This document shows, in pieces, positions 57,863 through 64,000 of a stretch of DNA of 64,000 nt. The notes under the pieces were generated by a model. That model was given only the letters and a program-made list of their open reading frames with translations, was not told the origin of the DNA and did not search any database. The DNA is from Idiomarina aminovorans (GTDB taxonomy: Bacteria; Pseudomonadota; Gammaproteobacteria; Enterobacterales; Alteromonadaceae), in the NCBI RefSeq assembly GCF_023155095.1, contig NZ_JAKNDA010000001.1, positions 434,001 to 498,000 of the forward strand, in the 5' to 3' direction. A program made the position numbers and the translations under genes. Each line of letters begins with the position of its first letter. The first letter of the stretch is position 1.

Positions 57863-57970
57863 TGAAATCCCTTCAAGTTAATTAGCCACCACCAATTTGT
57901 AGATTAGATGATACAGATAGACACAGCAAGACACAATAACCGGCGCCAGTGTTGACGCCGGCTAATTCAT

Positions 57971-58174
57971 TTAAAAACCGCGATGCGTTCTACCGTCAAA
58001 GCTAGTGAACGGCGTTTCGTCAGTGATTTTTACGTAAGCATAGCCTTTTCGAGCCAGCATGAGTTTTACTTCTTCAGCCGCAGTCTCATAATCAACGTAG
58101 TTCTTAGCGCCGACAAGACCCGTCTGCCTGTCGGTGAAAACTACATAGTAAACTTCGCTTTGAACATCTTTCAT
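57971..58174 (-). CDS. Small prophage protein, unknown function
   Basis: A 67-aa soluble protein (YYVVFTDRQTGLVGAKNYVDYETAAEEVKLMLARKGYAYVKIT), probably a small alpha/beta fold. It lies between a terminator (58211-58237) and a hairpin (CCGGCG / CGCCGG, 57942-57963), so it may be its own unit. Family not recognised. Confidence 0.6.
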   Translation of the reverse strand: MKDVQSEVYYVVFTDRQTGLVGAKNYVDYETAAEEVKLMLARKGYAYVKITDETPFTSFDGRTHRGF

Positions 58175-58210
58175 TCTCTTAGTCCCTAATTTAGGGAGCG
58201 TTCATCCGGA

Positions 58211-58237
58211 TAAAAAGCTGGGTGGCCAAACCCAGCC
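58211..58237 (-). terminator. Terminator ending the lysogeny-side leftward unit
   Basis: On the minus strand, GCTGGGT-TTGGCC-ACCCAGC followed by TTTTTA. It starts 5 bp after the 57-codon frame at 58242-58415, which supports transcription reaching this point from the right. Confidence 0.8.
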
Positions 58238-58241
58238 GTGC

Positions 58242-58415
58242 TCAAATTTTAATTAACGCGCCCCCCAATGATTCCATAAATAAATGGGGCTGGAGCGCAA
58301 TCGCAAAAATAATTTCAACTTTAACAATACTTTCCGTTAAACGACGTTTTAAAGTCGCTTTTAATACCTCCAGTTGTTGAGTGGTGGAGGTATGAAACCA
58401 TTTTCTAAAATTCAC
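58242..58415 (-). CDS. Possible 57-aa phage protein
   Basis: From GTG 58415 the frame gives 57 residues, beginning MNFRKWFHTSTTQQLEVLK and containing a basic helix (KATLKRRLTESI) then a hydrophobic stretch (VEIIFAIALQPHLFME). The ribosome site is weak. Its stop is immediately followed by the terminator. It is a candidate for a small regulator or membrane-active protein. Confidence 0.42.
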   Translation of the reverse strand: MNFRKWFHTSTTQQLEVLKATLKRRLTESIVKVEIIFAIALQPHLFMESLGGALIKI

Positions 58416-58484
58416 GCTACCGGTCGGGATTAAAACTCTTTACTAATTAAGAGCGGGTCCCTGGCCAGTAGCGCGAATGCGTGG

Positions 58485-58583
58485 TTATGCTATTGAAGCA
58501 AGAATGCAAATACCGATAACGATGAATGCTAAAACTACAACATTACTGCTTTTACGTTCGCGTCTGCGTTCGTGTCTTTTCAT
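58485..58583 (-). CDS. 32-aa single-helix membrane micro-protein
   Basis: MKRHERRRERKSSN is followed by an 18-residue hydrophobic helix (VVVLAFIVIGICILASIA) to the stop: a positively charged inside tail and one membrane span. AAGGAGG lies 6 bp before the ATG. The ATG overlaps the stop of the upstream micro-gene as ATGA, so translation is probably coupled. Good codon and ribosome signals make it likely to be real. Confidence 0.6.
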   Translation of the reverse strand: MKRHERRRERKSSNVVVLAFIVIGICILASIA

Positions 58584-58702
58584 GACTGCCTCCTTCTTGT
58601 GTGTGGAAGCACTATGATGACCCATAAAATTACTAACCTTGCCGCGATTAGGTGGCTAATTTGAGGGGTAAACGCTGGCGCTAGAGCTCTATTAGTCAAC
58701 AT
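58580..58702 (-). CDS. 40-aa micro-protein with membrane-like helix
   Basis: The ATG at 58702 has GGAGG 5 bp upstream. The 40 residues include ISHLIAARLVILWVIIVLP, a likely membrane helix, and end in a basic tail (HTRRRQS) that also encodes the ribosome site of the next micro-gene. Stop and next start overlap as ATGA. No family known. Confidence 0.55.
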   Translation of the reverse strand: MLTNRALAPAFTPQISHLIAARLVILWVIIVLPHTRRRQS

Positions 58703-58799
58703 AGTTCCTCCGGTAGGTGAGTGGAGTCACTATTGTTGCGCAGGTTTCGGAGGTGTTGGGTCCATAGGTCGGGGTATTTCGAGCGACCTACGAATTTTC

Positions 58800-58958
58800 T
58801 TATAAAGGAACTTGAATAAGGTAGCGCAAATCAACAGTTACGCTACTAAGTGAATGACAAATTGCAGGGAGTGCTAGAAGAAGAGTGATGTTTGTTAGTA
58901 TCGGTGAAGCCAATCTGGTTACCAGTTGCTCGGTTCCTTGAGCTTCATGTTGACTCAT
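58800..58958 (-). CDS. Possible 52-aa small membrane protein
   Basis: The frame from ATG 58958 begins 15 bp after the stop of the four-helix membrane gene and has a hydrophobic stretch (ILTNITLLLALPAICHSL). There is no clear ribosome site, so it could only be translated by coupling or not at all. Listed because it fills the 271-bp gap. Confidence 0.25.
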   Translation of the reverse strand: MSQHEAQGTEQLVTRLASPILTNITLLLALPAICHSLSSVTVDLRYLIQVPL

Positions 58959-58973
58959 TATATTTGTGTTTAA

Positions 58974-59420
58974 TCACATATTGGTCGCGACCTGTTTGAA
59001 TTTATTCCAAGAATACAGAAATAATAAAAATGACATCGTAGTTGTGTAAACACCTAGCGCCATCACTACCGAATAAGCCTTTACACAAAATATAGTTAAT
59101 TCTTTTGGGATGAACAGGACTGCTAGGAAGATCGCACATGTTGCAATTAGAAAGAGCATAGTCTGATTAAGGTTGAATATTAATTTTTGAAGCCCCCCAG
59201 TTAACCGCATGTTTCTAATAAGCCTATTTGTGTCGGAGGAAATTAATAAAGTCACTGCGCCAATCACGCACCCCAATAAAATTCCAGAGACGGTTGCGAC
59301 AACTGATGATATTGGTTGAACCGCTGTTGGTTTTAGCGCAGAAATAGGCTCCCAAGCGAACCAGCAAATTAGTCCGGAGAATACTAATGAAAAAATAAAA
59401 TAAGGTTTGGATTTTATCAT
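58974..59420 (-). CDS. RexB-like four-helix inner-membrane protein
   Basis: A 148-aa protein with four predicted membrane helices (about 7-25, 39-61, 86-104, 114-137), the same length and topology as lambda RexB (144 aa). The segment after helix 2, GAVTLLISSDTNRL (54-67), parallels RexB AALTFLIGSRTRRL as I recall it. It follows the RexA-sized gene by 9 bp and lies under the repressor, as in lambda. RexB is the ion-channel partner in RexAB phage exclusion. The role is inferred; alignment needs checking. Confidence 0.6.
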   Translation of the reverse strand: MIKSKPYFIFSLVFSGLICWFAWEPISALKPTAVQPISSVVATVSGILLGCVIGAVTLLISSDTNRLIRNMRLTGGLQKLIFNLNQTMLFLIATCAIFLAVLFIPKELTIFCVKAYSVVMALGVYTTTMSFLLFLYSWNKFKQVATNM

Positions 59421-59429
59421 TTCAAAACC

Positions 59430-60341
59430 CTAGTTGATGAGTTCTTGCCCATCTCGACCCATATATTGCTCTAAATCATCGTTGCGTTCTTCTTTGGCTT
59501 CTTCCATTGCTCGAAAAATAGAAAATGAGCTGGCGTTACGGCCGTCTACTTCTATACGCTTTTCAGCAACAACCCTATCCGCAATAAGATCAATCGGGTG
59601 GTTTATGCCGGTATCCATCTCTTCAAGCATAGCCTCGCACTTTGAGACGTCGAAGGTAGTCACAACTTCACTTAATGCACGTTTTAAACGGCTATCCAGA
59701 TATTTATCTTCTGGGTTGCCACTTCTAGCGTTGCCCCGGAGCTCTAAATTTAAACTGGCCGTGTTCGAATGTGCAAGCATTTGAAAAATATTGTTGTTGA
59801 AATCGTGCTCTATACCCTCTAGCAACTCAGGGTTCCGAGGTTTTGCTATTCGCAATTTTGCATGCTTCAACATCATATTGCCTTGGGCAAGTTTTCTAAT
59901 GTCGGCTGGATTTATTACCGGGTTGAGGCTACAGGTGTATTCAGGTTCAGCCAGAAGCTCACCCAATTTAGCGTTGCCGATACACATGATGTTGTTTTGT
60001 AGTATCAGCACGTTCATGTTGGAATAAAAAGTGAAGTGAGACTTTTCGAGAATATTCTCCCCTTCCTCTAACTCTAGCTCTCTTTCATCGCCACCAACGG
60101 ACGCCGCTGGGGGCAAGTCAATATTTCTGTGCTTGCCGATAATTCCCTTATACCCATAGCCAGTTTCAACAATGTTGCGAACCTCGTACGTGAATTCTCC
60201 CATTTGTTTATAATATGGGCCTTGTTCTTTTAGTTGTAATATTTCAGCGAATCGGTTACCCAAAGTTTTTTCAGGCCGACCTGCGTTCGAGGTCAAGTAG
60301 GTTGAACTATAGAAATTAAATTTGTAGTTGCGATATGCCAT
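59430..60341 (-). CDS. RexA-like 303-aa protein, probable exclusion sensor
   Basis: A soluble 303-aa protein, near the size of lambda RexA (279 aa), directly downstream of the repressor and upstream of the four-helix gene. It has mixed strands and helices (YKFNFYSSTYLT, FTFYSNMNVLILQNNIMCIG, LRIAKPRNPELLEG) and a charged C-terminal helix rich in Glu. Direct motif identity to RexA is low; the assignment rests on order, size and the RexB-like partner. Kiwa-type KwaB proteins are another possible relative. GGGAGG precedes the start. Confidence 0.55.
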   Translation of the reverse strand: MAYRNYKFNFYSSTYLTSNAGRPEKTLGNRFAEILQLKEQGPYYKQMGEFTYEVRNIVETGYGYKGIIGKHRNIDLPPAASVGGDERELELEEGENILEKSHFTFYSNMNVLILQNNIMCIGNAKLGELLAEPEYTCSLNPVINPADIRKLAQGNMMLKHAKLRIAKPRNPELLEGIEHDFNNNIFQMLAHSNTASLNLELRGNARSGNPEDKYLDSRLKRALSEVVTTFDVSKCEAMLEEMDTGINHPIDLIADRVVAEKRIEVDGRNASSFSIFRAMEEAKEERNDDLEQYMGRDGQELIN

Positions 60342-60377
60342 AAAGCCTCCCTGGCTTTTTATTATTTTTATGGCTCC

Positions 60378-60406
60378 AATTTACCGTGTTCCAGATCCCG
60401 TGACAA
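60378..60406 (-). promoter_or_regulatory. Promoter between the repressor and the RexA-like gene
   Basis: On the minus strand TTGTCA, a 17-bp spacer and TAAATT lie in the 77-bp gap after the repressor. It could transcribe the RexAB-like pair and the micro-genes separately from the repressor, similar in purpose to lambda PLIT upstream of rexB. Confidence 0.6.
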
Positions 60407-60418
60407 GTATTTGTAGTT

Positions 60419-61117
60419 CTATAAAGCCCCAGTCCGCATAACCACACGTCCGGCGATCGTATACTGAGCCCACTCTCCATCACTCATCGTGGTTGCACTA
60501 TGGCGGCCGCGGGAGTCGACCCACATCAGTTTGCCGGAAAAATCTTCATCAACCCGGCAGATGACAAGGCTAGTCTTGTTTTTAACCAGGGCGTAGATGC
60601 GCTGTTTGTCGCGCTCAATGTCTGTGACACTGGTATCCACCAGTAGCATATCGCCTTTCGATATCGACGGCTCCATGGATGTATCAGGCATTACTAAAGC
60701 GCCAAGGTGGCGGGGCTGAAGGTCGTACAGTTGCAGCAGCTCCTTACGAACCGGGAACAGCTGATTGTAGTTAGCTTCGCCCAGGTAATTGTCTTTCGAG
60801 ACTTCGTCCAGGCGGGGGACCATAATATCCCGGTACTCCGCGTTAGACAGGTCGGTATCTTCGGGGAGTTCCCAGGCATTGGCCGGTGGGATGTACTCAG
60901 GGCCAGCGCTCTTATCGCCGTGCTCGAGCCAGTCAATGGAGACGTTAAGGGCGTCGGCTAGTTTTTTTAGGTTTCTAGTGCTTGGTTTATTAATACCTCG
61001 CTCCCAAAATGAAATGTTGTTCGCGGCAATTCCAAGCATCGAACCTACTTGACGCTGATTCAAGCCTCTTTCTTTTCGAGCTTTTTTAATTCTTAGATTC
61101 ATCTTGCCGTCACTCAT
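60419..61117 (-). CDS. Phage repressor, XRE HTH plus S24-like domain
   Basis: A 232-aa lysogeny repressor. Residues 8-62 are an XRE HTH (RKERGLNQRQVGSMLGIAANNISFWERGINKPS), and 135-228 an S24 peptidase-like domain with Ser147 in MPDTSMEPSISKGDMLLVD. The usual catalytic Lys in the following KR-type strand reads ICRV here, and no Ala-Gly site lies about 35 residues before Ser147, so self-cleavage may be lost. ATG 61117 has AAGGGAAT upstream. Divergent early promoters and operators lie to its right. Confidence 0.9.
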   Translation of the reverse strand: MSDGKMNLRIKKARKERGLNQRQVGSMLGIAANNISFWERGINKPSTRNLKKLADALNVSIDWLEHGDKSAGPEYIPPANAWELPEDTDLSNAEYRDIMVPRLDEVSKDNYLGEANYNQLFPVRKELLQLYDLQPRHLGALVMPDTSMEPSISKGDMLLVDTSVTDIERDKQRIYALVKNKTSLVICRVDEDFSGKLMWVDSRGRHSATTMSDGEWAQYTIAGRVVMRTGAL

Positions 61118-61189
61118 TATATTCCCTTACTAAAATATCTCTCAAAGCTAAGATACAAACATTTAACTTCACAATACTTTCAAATAAAG

Positions 61190-61218
61190 TTGACAACTTA
61201 TCTTCACAAAACTTACAT
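61190..61218 (+). promoter_or_regulatory. Rightward early promoter (PR-like)
   Basis: TTGACA (61190-61195), a 17-bp spacer, TTACAT (61213-61218). The predicted start near 61225 places the shared CGAGCAGCAACTCG hairpin at the very 5' end of the mRNA. Confidence 0.82.
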
Positions 61219-61226
61219 TAAGGCAT

Positions 61227-61240
61227 CGAGCAGCAACTCG
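61227..61240 (+). promoter_or_regulatory. Right copy of a shared early-leader hairpin (nut/put-like)
   Basis: CGAGCAGCAACTCG within ATCGAG-CAGCAA-CTCGAT (61225-61242), identical to the minus strand at 55742-55755. In both leaders GCAACATGT is nearby (61249-61257 here; minus strand 55769-55777 on the left). Confidence 0.6.
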
Positions 61241-61275
61241 ATTAACAAGCAACATGTATACAGGGAGTCTACAAA

Positions 61276-61878
61276 GTGTCACCAACAAGACGAACGTCCG
61301 ATCAGGTACAAATCCACGAGCAGGGTCTGAGCAGGCCACAGGTCATACGCTATTACGTCAGCGCAGCCATTCACCGCCGGGGCCTTTTATTCAAGCAATA
61401 CGTTGAAACTGTCGTGCTGAATTACAACGCAACGGTGTGGGAACGTAACCGGGAGCTGAAACCGTTTGATGTGGATTCGGTAAAGGGGTTACAGGCGGCG
61501 CATAAGCGTATTCAGCGCATTGTGCATACACCGCATGGCGAATATCCGTTGTTTATACCCAGTGAGCTGGAGGAAGCACTGGTTAAAGCCTTACCCGAGC
61601 CTGAGCGTTCAACCTGTGCCCGGGTGCTGTGTGAGCGATACGGTTTCATTCCGATGGAAAAACCCGGGGAAACAAACCGTCTGGCGGACCTCGGCAGTTT
61701 CGTTAAGGAAACGGGGGAAGCCATTCATAAACTGAGCGAAGTGCTGGCGGATAACGAGCTGAGTGAGGCGGAGTTAGCCAAAGCACATGAAACACGTTCA
61801 GAGCTGATGGATGTGGTGAGTACAGCGATGTGCCTCATCAAGCAGTTTGATGAACTGGACAGTGGCAAACGGCTATGA
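61276..61878 (+). CDS. CII-like phage regulatory protein, probable
   Basis: A 200-aa protein from GTG 61276 (AGGGAG upstream), the first gene of the rightward operon. The C-terminal part (LADLGSFVKETGEAIHKLSEVLADNELSEAELAKAHETRSEL) has the pattern of the CP76/YmfL 'phage regulatory protein CII' group. The N-terminal half (VQIHEQGLSRPQVIRYYVSAAIHRRG) may contain an HTH. Its position next to the repressor matches cro/cII. It overlaps the next gene by 4 bp. No separate Cro was found. Confidence 0.55.
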   Translation: MSPTRRTSDQVQIHEQGLSRPQVIRYYVSAAIHRRGLLFKQYVETVVLNYNATVWERNRELKPFDVDSVKGLQAAHKRIQRIVHTPHGEYPLFIPSELEEALVKALPEPERSTCARVLCERYGFIPMEKPGETNRLADLGSFVKETGEAIHKLSEVLADNELSEAELAKAHETRSELMDVVSTAMCLIKQFDELDSGKRL

Positions 61879-62753
61879 ACCGCAACGAGTACCAGGCCTT
61901 GTTTGCTGACAGTCACATCAGTGACCGCGAACGGTCCTTGTATTTATATCTGCGTTGGCACATGGATTATGACACGGCCATCGTCGGGATTATGCGAAGG
62001 ATATCGTATCAGTCGATACGTGAGCACCTTGAGTTTAATCCTGAGCGGGGGAGTCGTGAGACACCGTACTCGCCGACCAACGACCAGATAAAGCGTTTGC
62101 TGCGAAAGCTGGAGCGATATGGTTGGATAGAGCGCCAGCATAAGAACCACCTCAAAGAAAACATGGTTTTCCGGCTTGTTTACGCCTCATCGGAATCACT
62201 CCGTTCAAATGAGGAGCGCCAAGGGAGCGCCATGAGAGGTGCGCCACTATCTGCGCCACAGCAAAACCCAGTAAATACAAGGGCTGAAGATACCAACACC
62301 GCCACGATGAGCGCCAAGGGTGCGCCATGGGATGTCCGCCACACCTCTGTTACTTCCGATAAAGATCTCTCTCTAACGCGCGCGGGCGCGACGACGGGGT
62401 CTGATTTAACGTTCACCTCTGAATTTTTAAAACAGGCCAAACTTCATGGCCCGGCTCAAACCACTGCGGAAGAAATCGAAGCCATCTTCGACCACTTCCG
62501 ATTCCACGCTAAACATCACAGCACCGCCAGAAGCCAACCTGACTGGCTAGCCGAATGGCGTGCCTGGATAGCAAGGGAGAAAGTCTATGCAACCAAACAA
62601 CAACGCAACACCCGTAGCGGAGCTGGCGGCAACCAGCGTCCGGAAAACCCAACAGCGAAGCTCTTGCGCCAATCCAAAGAGCACTCGGAGCGACTGGCAG
62701 CAACCGGATATTACGATCAGACAGACGAATCTGATGACGATACTCAATTCTGA
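61875..62753 (+). CDS. Phage replication protein, lambda O-like/DnaT-like
   Basis: A 292-aa protein. An N-terminal winged-helix region (SYQSIREHLEFNPERG, NDQIKRLLRKLERYGWIERQHKN) suits origin or DnaB-loader binding, a Thr/Ser-rich linker follows, and the C-terminus (FRFHAKHHSTARSQPDWLAEWRAWIAREK) looks like the DnaT-like ssDNA-binding domain. It would start phage replication together with the P-like protein that overlaps its end. Confidence 0.78.
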   Translation: MNRNEYQALFADSHISDRERSLYLYLRWHMDYDTAIVGIMRRISYQSIREHLEFNPERGSRETPYSPTNDQIKRLLRKLERYGWIERQHKNHLKENMVFRLVYASSESLRSNEERQGSAMRGAPLSAPQQNPVNTRAEDTNTATMSAKGAPWDVRHTSVTSDKDLSLTRAGATTGSDLTFTSEFLKQAKLHGPAQTTAEEIEAIFDHFRFHAKHHSTARSQPDWLAEWRAWIAREKVYATKQQRNTRSGAGGNQRPENPTAKLLRQSKEHSERLAATGYYDQTDESDDDTQF

Positions 62754-63369
62754 GCTGGTGCCAGTGCTAGGCGTCTGCTGTCACGACTTTGCTTCGCGCT
62801 TTGGTGAGTACTCAAATGACACCATGCGCATGTACGCTGAGCAGCTGATTAAAAACGAAATAGGGCGCAAAGGCCTGAGCCGGGGCATTGAGAGCCTGAA
62901 AGCCGGTAACGCACCGAGCCGCTTCACACCGACACCGGCCGAATTTGTTGAGATGTGCAAACCGTCAGCTGAGGAGCTGGGCATTCCGTCCCTGGATGAC
63001 TGTATGCACGAAGTTAGAGAGTCGAAAGGGCGCTGGCGCAATGCTCAGTATCCATTCAGTCACGAGGTGTCACGACGGTTGAGCGAGCGCATCGGTTATG
63101 AGTTTTATCAGATAAGCCTGAACCAGTTCAGAAAGCGCTGCGAGACCGAATACACCCGACTGATTGAACTGGCGCGTAACGGTCAACTGGGTAGCCATGA
63201 GAACCGGCTACCACGACACGCCGAAGAGCGCAGCCGTATCGAGCAAATGGGTAAACAGCTCAGCATCAATGATGCCCGAGACGTACTGAAACGCTTTGGA
63301 ATCAATCCATTTAAGCAAGATAACCAGCAAGACACTCCACCAGGAGCGGATGCAGGAAGGGGCGCGTGA
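62587..63369 (+). CDS. Phage replication protein P-like (helicase loader)
   Basis: The ATG at 62587 has AAGGGAG 7 bp upstream and gives 260 aa, overlapping the O-like gene by 167 bp in another frame; an alternative ATG at 62734 gives 211 aa without a ribosome site. The conserved part (VLGVCCHDFASRFGEYS, EQLIKNEIGRKGLSRGIESLKAGNAPSRFTPTPAEFVEMCKP) matches the lambda P/DnaC-recruiter pattern with its C-terminal 'PSPGEFV' motif. It would deliver DnaB helicase. The order O-P supports this. Confidence 0.75.
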   Translation: MQPNNNATPVAELAATSVRKTQQRSSCANPKSTRSDWQQPDITIRQTNLMTILNSELVPVLGVCCHDFASRFGEYSNDTMRMYAEQLIKNEIGRKGLSRGIESLKAGNAPSRFTPTPAEFVEMCKPSAEELGIPSLDDCMHEVRESKGRWRNAQYPFSHEVSRRLSERIGYEFYQISLNQFRKRCETEYTRLIELARNGQLGSHENRLPRHAEERSRIEQMGKQLSINDARDVLKRFGINPFKQDNQQDTPPGADAGRGA

Positions 63370-63431
63370 CACGTCGCGCTATACGGCCGTGGATGGCAGG
63401 TAGCAGCTCACCGCACTACGTGAGCAACTGA
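63366..63431 (+). CDS. Possible 21-aa small ORF overlapping the P-like stop
   Basis: The GTG at 63366 overlaps the previous stop (GTGA) and the frame is basic and short (MTRRAIRPWMAGSSSPHYVSN). Only the coupling-type overlap supports it. Confidence 0.22.
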   Translation: MTRRAIRPWMAGSSSPHYVSN

Positions 63432-63546
63432 CGCGGAACAACCGTGAGTAACGTGTAACAGCCGATGTGAGTAGAACGATAACTGGAAAGGCGGCGCCAG
63501 GGGCTGGAAATGCCGCCACTCTCTTAAACTCAAAAGGACCAGCAAC

Positions 63547-63732
63547 ATGTTATTACTGACCAGAAAGCCCGGTGAAACCATTAATATCGGCAATGACATA
63601 ACCGTGACCGTCATCGGTGTTAAGGACAACCAGGTGAAACTTGGCGTCAATGCGCCGAATGACGTCAAAGTTTTTCGGGAAGAAATCTACCTGCGAATTC
63701 AGAACGAGAATACGCCCGATGACGCCGCTTAA
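63547..63732 (+). CDS. csrA: Phage-encoded CsrA/RsmA regulator
   Basis: A 61-aa RNA-binding protein: [37 protein letters not shown], then the RNA-contact stretch [10 protein letters not shown], all typical of CsrA. It binds GGA-containing hairpins in mRNA leaders. The AAAAGGA ribosome site is present. Phage CsrA genes are known but uncommon; it could rewire host carbon, motility or biofilm control during infection or lysogeny. The next gene overlaps by 14 bp. Confidence 0.93.
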   Translation: MLLLTRKPGETINIGNDITVTVIGVKDNQVKLGVNAPNDVKVFREEIYLRIQNENTPDDAA

Positions 63733-64000
63733 ACTGACACTGGCATTCCCACCAAGCGTCAATACCTATTGGCGCAATATCATCTGGCGCGGTAAGCCCC
63801 GGACGCTCATCAGCAAGAAGGGGCGCGCCTACCGTGAAGAGGTCATCTGGCAGTGTCGAGCCCAACGAGCCTGTAAAGGACTCAGTCAACCTCTGGCAGT
63901 CAACATTACCCTGAACGCTCCGAGTAACCACCGACGCGATATTGATAACTACAACAAAGCGCTACTGGATGCGCTCACACACGCCAACGTCATAACCGAC
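63719..64000 (+). CDS. rusA: RusA Holliday-junction resolvase (partial, cut by window end)
   Basis: From ATG 63719 the frame stays open for 94 codons to the edge. It starts [20 protein letters not shown], and [20 protein letters not shown] holds two of the catalytic Asp residues of RusA (the third would be further on or at the edge). RusA resolves crossovers in phage DNA, and the gene usually lies at the end of the replication operon. The C-terminus is outside the window. Confidence 0.88.
   Translation, partial: MTPLKLTLAFPPSVNTYWRNIIWRGKPRTLISKKGRAYREEVIWQCRAQRACKGLSQPLAVNITLNAPSNHRRDIDNYNKALLDALTHANVITD

Larger units (their letters stand above)
61118..61275. promoter_or_regulatory. Repressor operator region
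   Basis: Two direct copies of CTTCACAA-N-ACTT (61167-61179 and 61202-61214, 35 bp apart) flank the -35 of the rightward promoter; the second overlaps its -10. A palindrome AAGTT-GAC-AACTT (61187-61199) covers the -35 itself. These are the likely operators; which sequence the repressor reads is not known. Confidence 0.55.
48420..64000. mobile_element. Lambda-like prophage, left part (right end outside window)
   Basis: Integrase at the left, then gene content unlike the host: toxin-antitoxin, AlpA, SSB, RecT, Exo, HNH, repressor with divergent early promoters, CII-like, O- and P-type replication proteins, CsrA and RusA. The order mirrors lambda (int, xis-like, recombination genes, PL, lysogeny genes, PR, replication). 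The left boundary lies between sbcB (48412) and the integrase (48551); the core site cannot be fixed without the right end. Confidence 0.92.

Noticed and set aside
58320-58440. CRISPR-like or repeat-array signal in the AT-rich gap
   Set aside because: No repeat is spaced regularly; the region is explained by a 57-codon frame and hairpins.

Overview
The window looks like a chromosome segment of a marine gammaproteobacterium, most likely Idiomarina or a close Alteromonadales relative. This is inferred from gene content (acnD-prpF, a secreted KatG, the thrS-infC-rpmI-rplT-pheST-ihfA block, a ChrR-type sigma regulon) and moderate GC; no database search was possible. About 48 kb is host chromosome, and the last 15.5 kb or so is the left part of a lambda-like prophage that runs off the right edge.

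Host region. 1-2455 is the end of a methylcitrate-cycle operon (acnD, prpF). 3.2-7.6 kb (minus) holds a BCCT transporter, a cNMP/CBS/nucleotidyltransferase protein and a DnaQ-like exonuclease. 8-12.6 kb has secreted catalase-peroxidase KatG, helicase DbpA and a small outer-membrane barrel protein, followed by tRNA-Val(GAC). 13.4-17.2 kb (minus) is a TetR-controlled acyl-CoA ligase/AidB-like dehydrogenase operon. 17.3-19.2 kb has a DUF3080 lipoprotein, riboflavin synthase and a CPXCG protein. 19.5-26.4 kb is the translation block; just upstream of thrS is a hairpin that copies a tRNA-Thr anticodon arm. 26.5-36.9 kb is an RpoE/ChrR-type photo-oxidative stress locus: sigma factor, zinc anti-sigma factor, photolyase, and an overlapping run of lipid-modifying genes (SDR, FAD oxidoreductase, DUF1365, Cfa-like methyltransferase, DUF2878, chalcone-isomerase-like, DUF3833). 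37-45.3 kb includes nif3-cmoM-hibadh and a DUF1329/YCF48/MMPL envelope group. At 45.3-48.4 kb sbcB is followed by a GMC oxidoreductase gene broken by an 11-bp tandem duplication.

Prophage (about 48.5 kb to the end). A tyrosine integrase is followed by a HigBA-like toxin-antitoxin pair whose toxin is frameshifted at a G8 tract. The leftward early operon, read right to left from a TTGACA/TACATT promoter at 55.9 kb, encodes a small protein, RecT, a YqaJ/lambda-Exo nuclease, a small protein, an HNH nuclease, a PapB-like regulator, a zinc protein, SSB and an AlpA-like excisionase or regulator. Between the early promoters lie two lipoproteins, several unknown small genes, and a leftward lysogeny operon: S24-type repressor, a 303-residue protein and a four-helix membrane protein. 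The last three match the size, order and topology of lambda cI-rexA-rexB. Several micro-genes, two of them overlapping by ATGA, lie beyond it. The rightward early operon (PR at 61.2 kb) encodes a CII-like protein, two replication proteins, a phage CsrA and a RusA resolvase cut by the window end.

The most interesting signals are the RexAB-like exclusion module, a 14-nt hairpin shared by both early leaders (nut/put-like), and the highly structured leftward leader with a tandem pair of covarying hairpins.
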